Positions 32,151-40,542 of a DNA stretch of 64,000 nucleotides are shown here, one piece after another (positions within the stretch are counted from its first letter, which is position 1; every line of letters starts with the position of its first letter). The stretch lies in assembly GCA_019090455.1 (NCBI GenBank), contig JAHRWA010000075.1:1-64000 (forward strand), read 5' to 3'. A model generated the notes under the pieces. That model did not search any database. It was not told where the DNA came from and saw only the letters and a list, made by a program, of their open reading frames with translations. The translations under genes and the position numbers were made by a program. The DNA is from Pseudomonadales bacterium. Lineage in GTDB: Bacteria > Pseudomonadota > Gammaproteobacteria > Pseudomonadales > DC-out160.

Positions 32151-33347
32151 ATGAAGGAAATAAATTATATTGATTCCACTAAAGACATGCGAGCTATCGC
32201 TGTAGGAGTAGTGGCTTGTCTTTTTTTGTGGATGAGCTCTACTGTTGTGTCAGCTGAAAACGCAATGGCAAATGTCCCCATCAAAATCGGCGGTTTTTTT
32301 TCAACATATGCAAATATCACAGACAAGAAGTCCCCCTATCTAAGGTTTGCTAAAGCGACCGATCAAATCGATTTCGGTAAGGAGACATTTCTTGGGCTTC
32401 AAATTAAAGCCGAGTTGGCTGAAAGATCAAACATCTATTTACAGATGGTGGGCGACCACTACCAGGATGATTTTTCAGTTAATCTCGATTGGGCCTATCT
32501 AAAATATAACATCAATGATGAGGTCGATTTTAGAATGGGGAAAATGGGTTTGCCCGCATTTCTCTATTCGGACTATACCAATGTTCGATATGCATTAACC
32601 TGGGCTCGAGTACCCAGTGAAGCTTACGAAATGTTACCGCTAGGCTCCTTCAACGGCATTGATCTTTTAATACGAGTGCCCGTGGGCGACTATACTCTCA
32701 ATATTCAACCCTATTTTGGTAATACTAGTATCACATCTCCGTTCGGGTTTGCCGGCGAGGTCACTACCACTATTGATGATCTCATAGGTATTGCCTTGTC
32801 ATTCGACCTCGATATGCAAACGTTCCGCTTGAGCTATTTCGAAGCCGTTGCAAATATGACGGACCCCGCTCTCCTGCTTAACCTGAACCTCATTCACGGC
32901 GGAACGATTCCCAACGTACCCATTAGCGATATTGTTAACGACCTCGAAATGTCCTTTACTAGCTTTGGCTATCTACTTAACTATGGCAGTTTCGAGCTAA
33001 TTGTAGAAGCATCGGAAAGGGATACACCCGTTCCAGTGATCTCTGCATTTCAAGCAGTTTTCATTTCCGCCGCCTATCAAGTTAATGATACTTATAAACC
33101 GTACATAGTATTGGCGAAGCTTGATACACGAAACGTGACAAGTCGCCCACAAGAACAGTTTTCAATTTCTCTAGGGGTCAGAATGGAACTGTCAGGAACT
33201 ATGGCCCTAAAAGCGGAGTGGCAGACAGCAGATATTGATACGGACTACACCAATAACCAGGGTCTATTTGCACTGGGGGGCTTGGTAGAGGGAGAGTCAC
33301 TGGATAGCGTAAATCTAATATCGGTAGGACTAGACGCAGTATTTTAA
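32151..33347 (+). CDS. Outer-membrane porin-like protein
   Basis: A 398-residue protein. The signal peptide is internal to a longer N-terminus (AIAVGVVACLFLWMSSTVVSA, cleavage near residue 36). The mature part is a series of alternating amphipathic strands (IKIGGFFSTYANI, NIYLQMVGDHY, WAYLKYNI, DFRMGKMGLPAFLYSDY, YTLNIQPYFG, MALKAEWQTADI) ending in VGLDAVF with a terminal Phe, the outer-membrane insertion signal. It resembles the DcaP/phosphate-selective porin type in layout. A small PstS-like gene follows after 58 bp, suggesting a shared ligand. Confidence 0.8.
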   Translation: MKEINYIDSTKDMRAIAVGVVACLFLWMSSTVVSAENAMANVPIKIGGFFSTYANITDKKSPYLRFAKATDQIDFGKETFLGLQIKAELAERSNIYLQMVGDHYQDDFSVNLDWAYLKYNINDEVDFRMGKMGLPAFLYSDYTNVRYALTWARVPSEAYEMLPLGSFNGIDLLIRVPVGDYTLNIQPYFGNTSITSPFGFAGEVTTTIDDLIGIALSFDLDMQTFRLSYFEAVANMTDPALLLNLNLIHGGTIPNVPISDIVNDLEMSFTSFGYLLNYGSFELIVEASERDTPVPVISAFQAVFISAAYQVNDTYKPYIVLAKLDTRNVTSRPQEQFSISLGVRMELSGTMALKAEWQTADIDTDYTNNQGLFALGGLVEGESLDSVNLISVGLDAVF

Positions 33348-33405
33348 CGTTAATCCTTTTCAGAATTTTAAAGAACAATATCACCACTATGGTAGCGAGG
33401 CGAAC

Positions 33406-33855
33406 ATGCAATTTATCAACACTAATTCCCGTAGAATAAAATGGCTCCTAATTTTCACTGTCAGTGTTTTTCTAACAACACCGCTGGTCGGGGTTGCAGA
33501 TATTGCAATGATAGTCCACAAGGACAGCAGTTTGAGCGATGTAAGAATTAAGGATGTGAAACTACTCTATCTAGGTAAACGAAAAAAGATAGGGGGTATA
33601 AGAACTATCCCAGTGTCGTTACCGAATCTATCGCAAGCGGCGAAACAATTCTCCACGCTTGTTTTATCCAAGACCCCGAAACAATTGAAGGCGTATTGGA
33701 CAGGGCTGGTATTTACCGGTAAGGGAGCCCCCCCTCCTGTGCTCGATAGCCCACAAGCAATAAAGCAATGGATAGTTGAAAACCCAGAAGGCATGGCTTT
33801 TATCGACTCGAATGATGTTGATGATTCCGTTAGTGTGGCAGCGACATATAAATAA
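33406..33855 (+). CDS. Small periplasmic phosphate-binding-like (PBP domain) protein
   Basis: A 149-residue protein with signal peptide (NSRRIKWLLIFTVSVFLTTP, cleavage near GVA) and a short type II periplasmic-binding-like domain: IAMIVHKDSSLSDVRIKDVK, then LYLGKRKKIGG, then FSTLVLSKTPKQLKAYWTGL, then NPEGMAFIDSNDV. These features match small phosphate ABC transporter substrate-binding-like proteins that usually lack an ABC transporter partner. It follows the porin gene and is probably cotranscribed. Confidence 0.75.
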   Translation: MQFINTNSRRIKWLLIFTVSVFLTTPLVGVADIAMIVHKDSSLSDVRIKDVKLLYLGKRKKIGGIRTIPVSLPNLSQAAKQFSTLVLSKTPKQLKAYWTGLVFTGKGAPPPVLDSPQAIKQWIVENPEGMAFIDSNDVDDSVSVAATYK

Positions 33856-34540
33856 CGTAGATAAAAATATTGAAATTTACGTGCGTAATTTAGGATGGGA
33901 TTAATGTCAGAGATTATAGTTGTTAATTATAATCGCTGATGATCGGGGTCGAAATATCCCCCCAAAAAAATAAATATAATAGTAACAAATATTTCAGTTA
34001 AATATTAAAATATCCTATCGCTTCTAATTTTTGGCACGTTACTTTTTGGTTGAGGTAACTTTCATGTTTCCCAATAAAGGCTATAGCCAGCTTCGACCAC
34101 TCTAAAACTCCCATCTAAAAACCTCCTGCAAGTGATTCAAGTCTATCAGAAGTCGAATTCGGCCGGTTAATCACTCCCGTTGCTATCCGTTAGATGCTGA
34201 GCCATTCGCTGTCTTGTCATGGTGTACTTGCCATGGACCATCTCGGTAGGATTTAGATGAGTTGTGAAAATAATTAAATAGGGTCTAAGGATGTAGCGTT
34301 GGTTTATTTTTTTATCATATCTCAGTTACCTTGTTCATGGTGGCAGTATTCTGTACCGTACAGTCAACGATGCTCCAAAACAATAGCTATCTGAAAATGG
34401 AAACAGGGTAATGCTAGTAAAGACAGAAGAATTCGGTGGTATTCACAGGCGAGTGTGTTTGTGGAGAAACCGAATATTAAATTGATGGTAAGCTTGGCCA
34501 TTTCAAGTGAGTATCCAGTTTTAACTGAGGATAATTTCCA
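33856..34540. other. Non-coding stretch between the PBP gene and the SnoaL-like gene
   Basis: About 685 bp without a supported gene. The 3' side of the PBP gene has GGGGTCGAAATATCCCC, a short palindromic stem at about 33946-33962. The rest reads like decayed sequence with frequent stops on both strands. Confidence 0.45.
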
Positions 34541-34891
34541 ATGCAACAAGAAGTAGATGATTTTATCGCGATGAATACCAAGGGCATGGTCCTGGAGTTG
34601 TGTGAGAAGTATTACGATACTGATGTACTTTTACTCAACAATGGCGTTGTCTTCGCACAATCTATGAGAGAGTCTTATGACAAGCAAAAAGGGTTTGTCG
34701 CTGCGGTAAAAGATTTCGATGTCCAGCTTGTGTCGTCTGAAATTCAGGATAATATCGTAGCATTGATCTTTCGTTATAAGATGACAGGGTATGATTCATC
34801 AATTAATGAATTTACAGGCAAGCATATTCAAACTTGGAAAAATGGGAAAATTGTACAAGAAGAGTATCTATCCATTGACTCAACAGGATAA
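34541..34891 (+). CDS. SnoaL/NTF2-like small protein
   Basis: A 116-residue protein with the NTF2-like cone fold pattern: VDDFIAMNTKGMVLELCEKY, then YDTDVLLLNNGVVFAQSMR, then VSSEIQDNIVALIFRYKM, then FTGKHIQTWKNGKIVQEEYL. Such proteins are ligand-binding or isomerase-like; the substrate is unknown. It is followed by a serine-hydrolase fragment rather than a complete gene. Confidence 0.68.
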   Translation: MQQEVDDFIAMNTKGMVLELCEKYYDTDVLLLNNGVVFAQSMRESYDKQKGFVAAVKDFDVQLVSSEIQDNIVALIFRYKMTGYDSSINEFTGKHIQTWKNGKIVQEEYLSIDSTG

Positions 34892-34969
34892 GTCGATCAA
34901 GAGTTGCTTACAAAGTACCTCGGTACGGTCCATTACAATCGCTTTTTTCCGGTTTTATTTTTTACTGAT

Positions 34970-35123
34970 ACTTAGCGCTTGTGCATTTGTGCCACCAAAA
35001 TTTGTAACGACGCTGAGATTGTATCCGGAGAAAGGAATCGGCGTTATCGTTTTTTCTAATAGCACCTATTTAGGACGTTCAATGGAATATGATATTGTAA
35101 ATTTGGTTGGGGCAGTAAAGTGA
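34970..35123 (+). pseudogene. C-terminal fragment of a serine hydrolase (beta-lactamase family)
   Basis: In one open frame the text FVTTLRLYPEKGIGVIVFSN, followed by STYLGRSMEYDIVNLVG, matches the end of beta-lactamase-related serine hydrolases (family pattern: L-x-x-x-P-E-K-G-I-G-V-V-V-L-T-N-S). The catalytic N-terminal part is missing; upstream the frame runs through the SnoaL-like gene out of phase. Hence a relic rather than a gene. Confidence 0.5.
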
Positions 35124-35491
35124 AGCTTAGCAAAATAACACCCATTTTAAGAAGCTTTGACGAATCCAAAGCAAAAGAATTCTATTTGGAATTTTTGGAA
35201 TTCAATCTGGATTGGGAGCATCGATTTAAAGAAGACCTTCCTCTCTATATGCAGATTTCAAAAGAAGATTGTGTTTTGCATATTTCGGAACATCACGGAG
35301 ACTGTAGTCCTGGTGCAGCCATTAGAATTGGGACTGATGATTTAGAAGAGTATCATCAGAGACTCTTGGAAAAAAAATATCAATACGCGAGGCCGGCGAT
35401 TCAAGATATGCCTTGGGGAGGTAAGGATATGGTTATTAGCGACCCCTTTGGCAACAGAATCATTTTTACTGGCGCGATTAATGAAAGGTAA
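35120..35491 (+). CDS. VOC-superfamily (glyoxalase/bleomycin-resistance-like) protein
   Basis: A 123-residue glyoxalase/bleomycin-resistance-type protein: ILRSFDESKAKEFYLEFLEF at the start, LYMQISKEDCVLHISEHHGD in the middle, and the terminal DMVISDPFGNRIIF typical of the family. Start GTG at 35120 overlaps the end of the serine-hydrolase frame. A second VOC gene follows within 8 bp. Such proteins bind or modify small molecules, often conferring resistance; the substrate is unknown. Confidence 0.85.
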   Translation: MKLSKITPILRSFDESKAKEFYLEFLEFNLDWEHRFKEDLPLYMQISKEDCVLHISEHHGDCSPGAAIRIGTDDLEEYHQRLLEKKYQYARPAIQDMPWGGKDMVISDPFGNRIIFTGAINER

Positions 35492-35498
35492 ATTTATA

Positions 35499-35852
35499 AT
35501 GCGAGCTAGTCCTGGGTTTAATATTGTCGATATGGTTACCACCATTGAATGGTACGAACATTTTCTAGGCTTCGAATGCACCTTTTGCGTTCCGGGCGAG
35601 TCTATTCCACCTTATGCCATTGTCGAAAAAGATAACATCTGCATTCATTTGTCATTCGATCGAACCAACTCCCTAGCCGGTACGGGGTTCTGTTACATCG
35701 AAACTGAGAATATTGACGAGTTGTACGAAACACTCAATGAAGCTGGCGTCATATTTGTTCGGGAAATAGAAAACAGCTCTTATGGAATGAGGGATTTTGT
35801 AATCAAGGACTACGAAGGAAATAAAATCAACTTCAGTATGTCCCAAACATAA
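35499..35852 (+). CDS. Second VOC-superfamily protein
   Basis: A 117-residue protein from ATG 35499 (AAGG 11 bases upstream), better than the longer alternative at 35448, which would overlap the previous VOC gene. Family text: FNIVDMVTTIEWYEHFLGFE, then ICIHLSFDR, then FCYIETENIDELYETLNEAG, then YGMRDFVIKDYEGNKINF. It is paired with the upstream VOC gene and may form a heterodimer or a parallel activity. Confidence 0.85.
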   Translation: MRASPGFNIVDMVTTIEWYEHFLGFECTFCVPGESIPPYAIVEKDNICIHLSFDRTNSLAGTGFCYIETENIDELYETLNEAGVIFVREIENSSYGMRDFVIKDYEGNKINFSMSQT

Positions 35853-35909
35853 CCCGCACTAAGCAAATTGGCGACTGCGCAAAACGTTATTGCCCTTAAG
35901 TATTAACAT

Positions 35910-36614
35910 ATGAAAATATTTATCGCTGTCTTTATTAGCCTTTTGAGTGCAACGGCTCATTCTTCCTGTGTTGTTTTGTTGCATGGCCTCGCCAGGACGG
36001 AGAGCTCAATGGTAAAAATGGAAATTAGGTTATCTGCTGAAGGGTACCAGCCAGTTAATCTAGGTTATCCATCACGAGACTACGGCATTGAAATTCTGGC
36101 AGAGAAAGCAATTAGTCCCGCGCTTAAGAAATGCGGAGGCTCAAAAGAGATCAACTTCGTCACTCACTCTTTGGGCGGCATACTTGTTCGTCAATACCTA
36201 TCCACCCATGAGATTCCAAATTTGAAATATGTAGTGATGCTCGGTCCACCCAACAAAGGGAGTGAAGTGGTGGATAAGTTACAGGATGTACCAGGGTTCC
36301 ACTTTATAAATGGAGATGCCGGTTTGCAGCTAGGTACGGGTGAGTTCAGTTTACCTAATAAATTAGGCGCTCCTAAATTTAACGTTGGTATAATAGCGGG
36401 GAACCAAAGTATCAACTGGGTTTTGTCATCTCTAATACCCGGTAGAGATGACGGAAAAGTATCGATTGAGAGAACTAAACTCGAAGGAATGAACGATCAC
36501 ATTGAAATTTCTACAACTCATCCTTTTATGATGAAAAATAAAAACGTAATTTCTCAAGTTATTTACTATCTAAAAAACGGTGAATTTGAGCGTACTGTTA
36601 AAAATAACAATTGA
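35910..36614 (+). CDS. Secreted lipase-like alpha/beta hydrolase
   Basis: A 234-residue exported esterase or lipase. The signal peptide is MKIFIAVFISLLSATAHSS. The oxyanion/lid motif VVLLHGLART is followed by the nucleophile elbow NFVTHSLGGILVRQY, with Ser87 in THSLG rather than the common GHSxG. The likely acid is in GRDDGKVSIE and the likely His in THPFMM near residue 212. Related small periplasmic lipases act on acyl lipids. Confidence 0.83.
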   Translation: MKIFIAVFISLLSATAHSSCVVLLHGLARTESSMVKMEIRLSAEGYQPVNLGYPSRDYGIEILAEKAISPALKKCGGSKEINFVTHSLGGILVRQYLSTHEIPNLKYVVMLGPPNKGSEVVDKLQDVPGFHFINGDAGLQLGTGEFSLPNKLGAPKFNVGIIAGNQSINWVLSSLIPGRDDGKVSIERTKLEGMNDHIEISTTHPFMMKNKNVISQVIYYLKNGEFERTVKNNN

Positions 36615-36814
36615 AACAAGGAGGACGCTGAACTTCACTCGATATCACATTTATTTGTTAGAGTAGCCCCATTTTTATAACCGAACGTACAGTATACAAA
36701 TCATTTCCCTCCCTCTTTTGCTTATTTTCTTAAATAAACCGCCAACTATACGATTAAAGTGTGATCAAGTTCCGTCAACTTGTCTATCATTGACGTATAG
36801 AGAGGGAGATTTAT

Positions 36815-38326
36815 ATGGGTTCTGCATTATCGATTGAACAAACACAAGCTCAAAAGTTGCCAGATCATCCTTCGCTTAAGAATTGGGTCAGCTGCCTAAG
36901 CAAAGAAGATTTACCTTTATTCGACCATACCGCTAGGCGCATCGCTGAGATCGCTGACGCGGATCATAGTACCTCTTCAGCGGCCAATATCGCGGAGATC
37001 ATCCTTAGCGATACGGTGATGACTGCCCGAGTATTGAGAACCGCCAACGCCGCCTACTACAATCCGAGCAATCAGAGTATTCATACCGTAAGTAAAGCCA
37101 TTGTTGTGCTTGGCTTTAATACGGTAAGGAATATATCCCTCAGCATCAGCATGATTGATACCGTACTCTCTGGTGTACAACATGAAAGAGCCCAAGAAGA
37201 ATTGGTCCGCTCATTTCACGCTGCTATACAGGCGAAAGAAATTGCGAGGGCTCAGGGTAAGATCGATGTAGAAGAGATTTTCATTGCCGCGTTATTGCAT
37301 CGGGTTGGTCATATGCTCTTTTGGTGTTTCCCATATGGGCATGCCGCCCAACTCGATAAAGCGTACCGTAAAACCGACGATGAATGTAAAGCTGAAACCA
37401 CAGTATTAGGTTTCAGTTTAAAAGCGTTAACCCATACACTCACCGAACATTGGCATCTAAGCCCCATACTGGATACAGCCTTAAAAATCGGTTTCAACAA
37501 GAATGATGAGAAAGGTGAGCATCGCCAAAAAATAGACTGCGTTGAATTGGGCTACGAAGTTGCCATTGCTTCCAAAGCGGGATGGGATGAACCTATTACC
37601 CAAGAAAAGATCGTTGATATTGCCGCTTTTTTGAAAGCGGATACGTCCGATGCAACTGAAATAGTGTTTAACAGCGCGAAGAAAGCCACGAGAGCCTTGG
37701 CTGACCTAGGTTTGAATTCCGCCCTGAATTTGATTTCAGCTCCGCCTCAGCCAAATGAATTGATGGAGGAGAATGCAGAAGTTGAAGTTGAAGTTGAAAT
37801 TAACCCTCAATATGCTTTACAGCTTTCTATTTTGAGAGACCTTTGTCTGATGTTAGGTGAGCAGTTTGACCTAAACACCTTACTGGCAACAGTCATGGAA
37901 GGAATACATCGCTCTCTTAATATGCAACATACTGTATTTGCCCTGGCCGGCCCCAAAAAAATTCAAGCGAAGCACATCATAGGGAAAAATCGGGACGTCA
38001 TGCTCAGACGTTTTAACTTTGGATCAAGGCATACTAAATTGGATATATTTAATTATGTAATGCAGACCAACAAACCTTTGTGGATATCCGAAAATAACCG
38101 AGACGAGTATTCCGATCGAATAACACCGGAAATTCTAAAGTGTATTGGGAGAACCGATTTTTTTGTTATGCCAATACGCGTCGGGGGAGTACCCAAAGGC
38201 ATCCTCTATACTGACCGAAATAGAAATACTCAATCAATCAATGAACAAGACTTTCAGACTTTTATTCACTTCTGCGAGCACGTTAATATTGGCTTTAAAA
38301 TATTAAGTCAGCGAAAAAATATATAG
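36815..38326 (+). CDS. HDOD domain plus GAF domain regulator
   Basis: A 503-residue cytoplasmic signalling protein with GGGAG before the ATG. The HDOD domain (about residues 25-235) includes IAEIILSDTVMTARVLRTAN and SIHTVSKAIVVLGFNTVRNI, then the degenerate HD-like stretch IFIAALLHRVGHMLFW. An acidic linker (EENAEVEVEVEI) leads to a GAF domain (about 335-495; LMLGEQFDLNTLLATVMEGI, then FFVMPIRVGGVPKGILYTDR). HDOD proteins act as adaptors in motility, biofilm and c-di-GMP signalling. Confidence 0.88.
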   Translation: MGSALSIEQTQAQKLPDHPSLKNWVSCLSKEDLPLFDHTARRIAEIADADHSTSSAANIAEIILSDTVMTARVLRTANAAYYNPSNQSIHTVSKAIVVLGFNTVRNISLSISMIDTVLSGVQHERAQEELVRSFHAAIQAKEIARAQGKIDVEEIFIAALLHRVGHMLFWCFPYGHAAQLDKAYRKTDDECKAETTVLGFSLKALTHTLTEHWHLSPILDTALKIGFNKNDEKGEHRQKIDCVELGYEVAIASKAGWDEPITQEKIVDIAAFLKADTSDATEIVFNSAKKATRALADLGLNSALNLISAPPQPNELMEENAEVEVEVEINPQYALQLSILRDLCLMLGEQFDLNTLLATVMEGIHRSLNMQHTVFALAGPKKIQAKHIIGKNRDVMLRRFNFGSRHTKLDIFNYVMQTNKPLWISENNRDEYSDRITPEILKCIGRTDFFVMPIRVGGVPKGILYTDRNRNTQSINEQDFQTFIHFCEHVNIGFKILSQRKNI

Positions 38327-38395
38327 AACCCTATCCGGTTCTACGATAAATTCCAGCAACATCGCGTTTGTAAAATAATAATTATTTTGAAAAAC

Positions 38396-39088
38396 CTAAA
38401 GCACCGGAATATCCGGTCGCATCCCACGTTTAATGATTTTGTAGGTGGAGCGATCTTTATCCGCTAAAGCCGCAGCTAACTTCAACGCCTCTTGCTGTAA
38501 CGTTTCTAGCGGATAAATATAATCCACCACATTTTGCTCACAGCACTCTTTGCCTGTCAGAGCAATTCCCGTCAGTGCCATATTTTTTAGCGTGTGTTTA
38601 TTTGAGATTAAATTAATGACTTTTATCATCACTTTGGTGAAGGGTATATTGATATTGACCTCCGGCAAACAAAAGCGTCCTCTATCGGATCTCATGACAC
38701 GAAAATCACAAGCTGCTGCTAAGATTGCGCCTCCCGCATAAGCATTTCCATTGAGGCATGCCACGGTGGGGGCATTCAAAAGGGCCAATCGAGACAACAG
38801 TTTTTCTAACGTTTTGACAAAGTCACTAGCTGCATCTGGCGCCAGCTTGGTAAACCAAGATAACTTAATGCCGTTGCACCATGTTTTCGGATCTTCGCAA
38901 GTGATGAGCAATGCCGTGTTACCTTGATAGGATTCCACTTCATCCAAAACAGCCAGATACTCATTTACCACATCTAAGGTGAATGTATTTTCATTTTCGT
39001 TATCCGTTAAAGTCAATACATGCATATTCCCTTCTCTTTTGAGGTTCATGCTCCGAAGATTATTTGTCATAACATTATTTTTACTCAT
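38396..39088 (-). CDS. Enoyl-CoA hydratase/isomerase family protein
   Basis: A 230-residue crotonase-fold protein. The oxyanion-hole regions are LLITCEDPKTWCNGIKLSWF and LNAPTVACLNGNAYAGGAIL, followed by AAACDFRVMRSDRGRFCLPE and VNINIPF. The second acidic catalytic position of hydratases is not clearly conserved, so it resembles the delta3-delta2-enoyl-CoA isomerase branch. Internal ATG codons (residue 7 or 14) are alternative starts. Confidence 0.85.
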   Translation of the reverse strand: MSKNNVMTNNLRSMNLKREGNMHVLTLTDNENENTFTLDVVNEYLAVLDEVESYQGNTALLITCEDPKTWCNGIKLSWFTKLAPDAASDFVKTLEKLLSRLALLNAPTVACLNGNAYAGGAILAAACDFRVMRSDRGRFCLPEVNINIPFTKVMIKVINLISNKHTLKNMALTGIALTGKECCEQNVVDYIYPLETLQQEALKLAAALADKDRSTYKIIKRGMRPDIPVL

Positions 39089-39670
39089 TACAGGCTCCGA
39101 TAAAATGACGACCCCAAATATAACACTAAATTTTATAAGTGATAGTGAGATGGTCTAGCAATGGAGACAATAGAATTCAAGAAGCAGCTCATATAAAAAT
39201 TTGTTATTAGTGAAGCGGAACTGCTGGGGTGGGAAGAATTGGCTCCCAAGAGAAACAGAGATTTCATATAAGGTGAGACTCAAGATCCGTGCAAAGCGTT
39301 TTCGACTAAAAAATGAGATTAGAATGCTTGCCCATCAAAAGCTGATTATTGAGTGGACCCTGAAGCCGCTTACTTGACGGCAGGGTTTTGCCCGTTAAGG
39401 GCAGGTTCGTACTGTGAATTAAACGGCATCAAGTGTAGCGAGTTAGCTGCATGATTTTTCAAATATCTATTTTTTCATTGGTCGGTGGTGCGCTTACTTA
39501 TTGAATCCGAGCATGGGACACAGCAGTGAAGTAATGACAATTGTACCAGTCGGGGCATGAAATCGAATACGCGGAAACGTGGGTAAACCTGGTTATTCGT
39601 GGAGAAATATTATGTCGGGATTTTCTAGCTTAAGAAATAAAACTCTAGATTATTGAATAGTAAAAGGAAT
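39089..39670. other. Non-coding stretch downstream of tRNA-Pro
   Basis: About 580 bp with no gene I can support on either strand. In related bacteria the 3' side of this tRNA-Pro is an integration hotspot; here no integrase, attachment repeat of the tRNA end, or IS is visible. It may be the scar of an excised element. Confidence 0.45.
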
Positions 39671-39747
39671 TGGTCGGGACGAGAGGATTTGAACCTCTGA
39701 CCACCACACCCCCAGTGTGGTGCGCTACCAAGCTGCGCTACGCCCCG
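39671..39747 (-). tRNA. tRNA-Pro (GGG)
   Basis: Minus-strand cloverleaf: acceptor CGGGGCG pairing with the CGTCCCG end, D arm GCGC/GCGC, anticodon stem CCACA/TGTGG with loop CTGGGGG giving anticodon GGG, T arm with GGTTCAAATCC, and an encoded 3' ACCA. It follows pheST-ihfA-merR on the same strand, the usual order in Pseudomonas-like bacteria. Confidence 0.95.
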
Positions 39748-39899
39748 AAACTTCAACCGTCCTTTAAGCTTGTGCTCTTAGACCATCAGCACAACTGATA
39801 CTTAACCTACCAGTGAAGAGGCCAGGATAATACCGGAATTGAATTTGATATGAAATGAAAAACTGTCATGATTTTGAATTTATAAGGATTAAATTCAAC

Positions 39900-40256
39900 C
39901 TACTCTTTTAGTACCACCAACACAGCTTCTAGCTCTAGAATCATTTGCTTTATTAGTTGATTCGACTTATTTAAATCTTCTTTACCAATATCCCCCTCCA
40001 TGTTCTGTCTCGCCCCGCCAATGGTATAACCTTGGTCGTAGAGCAAACTACGTATTTGGCGAATCATGATGACGTCTTGGCGCTGGTAGTAGCGGCGATT
40101 ACCTCTACGTTTTACTGGCTTGAGTTGAGAGAATTCTTGCTCCCAATAACGAAGAACGTGGGGCTTTACTGCACACAATTCGCTGACTTCGCCAATGGTG
40201 AAATAGCGTTTCCCAGGAATAACAGGTAGTTCATCGTTATTGCTGAGTTCCGGCAT
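39900..40256 (-). CDS. MerR-family transcriptional regulator
   Basis: A 118-residue MerR-type protein: [20 protein letters not shown] and [20 protein letters not shown] form the winged-helix DNA-binding domain, then a helical tail. It is the small regulator conserved directly downstream of ihfA in many Gammaproteobacteria, and overlaps ihfA by 20 bp. Its target is unknown. Confidence 0.9.
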   Translation of the reverse strand: MPELSNNDELPVIPGKRYFTIGEVSELCAVKPHVLRYWEQEFSQLKPVKRRGNRRYYQRQDVIMIRQIRSLLYDQGYTIGGARQNMEGDIGKEDLNKSNQLIKQMILELEAVLVVLKE

Positions 40257-40539
40257 AAGCTTCCACTCGTTGTTTTAGCTTTTGCCCAGGCCTGAAAGTG
40301 ACAACACGACGTGCAGTGATCGGTATCTCTTCACCCGTTTTAGGGTTCCGACCTGGCCGTTGGCTTTTATTTCTCAGGTCAAAATTACCGAAGCCTGATA
40401 GCTTAACGTGTTCGTTGTTTTCAAGCGAAGCACGAATCTCTTCAAAAAAGAGTTCTACCACTTCTTTTGCTTCTCGTTTATTTAAACCCAATTCCTGAAA
40501 CAACTTTTCAGCTAAATCAGCTTTGGTGAGAGCGGTCAT
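40237..40539 (-). CDS. ihfA: Integration host factor subunit alpha
   Basis: A 100-residue HU/IHF protein: [20 protein letters not shown], then [19 protein letters not shown], then [20 protein letters not shown]. The RNPKTGE loop with its Pro is the DNA-intercalating arm. It bends DNA for recombination, replication and transcription. It starts 3 bp after the pheT stop, in the classical pheST-ihfA operon. Confidence 0.97.
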   Translation of the reverse strand: MTALTKADLAEKLFQELGLNKREAKEVVELFFEEIRASLENNEHVKLSGFGNFDLRNKSQRPGRNPKTGEEIPITARRVVTFRPGQKLKQRVEAYAGTQQ

Positions 40540-40542
40540 ACG

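Noticed and set aside
34541-36614. Integron gene-cassette array
   Set aside because: Cassette-like gene content, but no attC inverted core sites (RYYYAAC...GTTRRRY pairs) at the gene boundaries and no integrase.
39089-39670. Integrated element next to tRNA-Pro
   Set aside because: No integrase, no duplicated tRNA 3' end and no mobile gene in this stretch.
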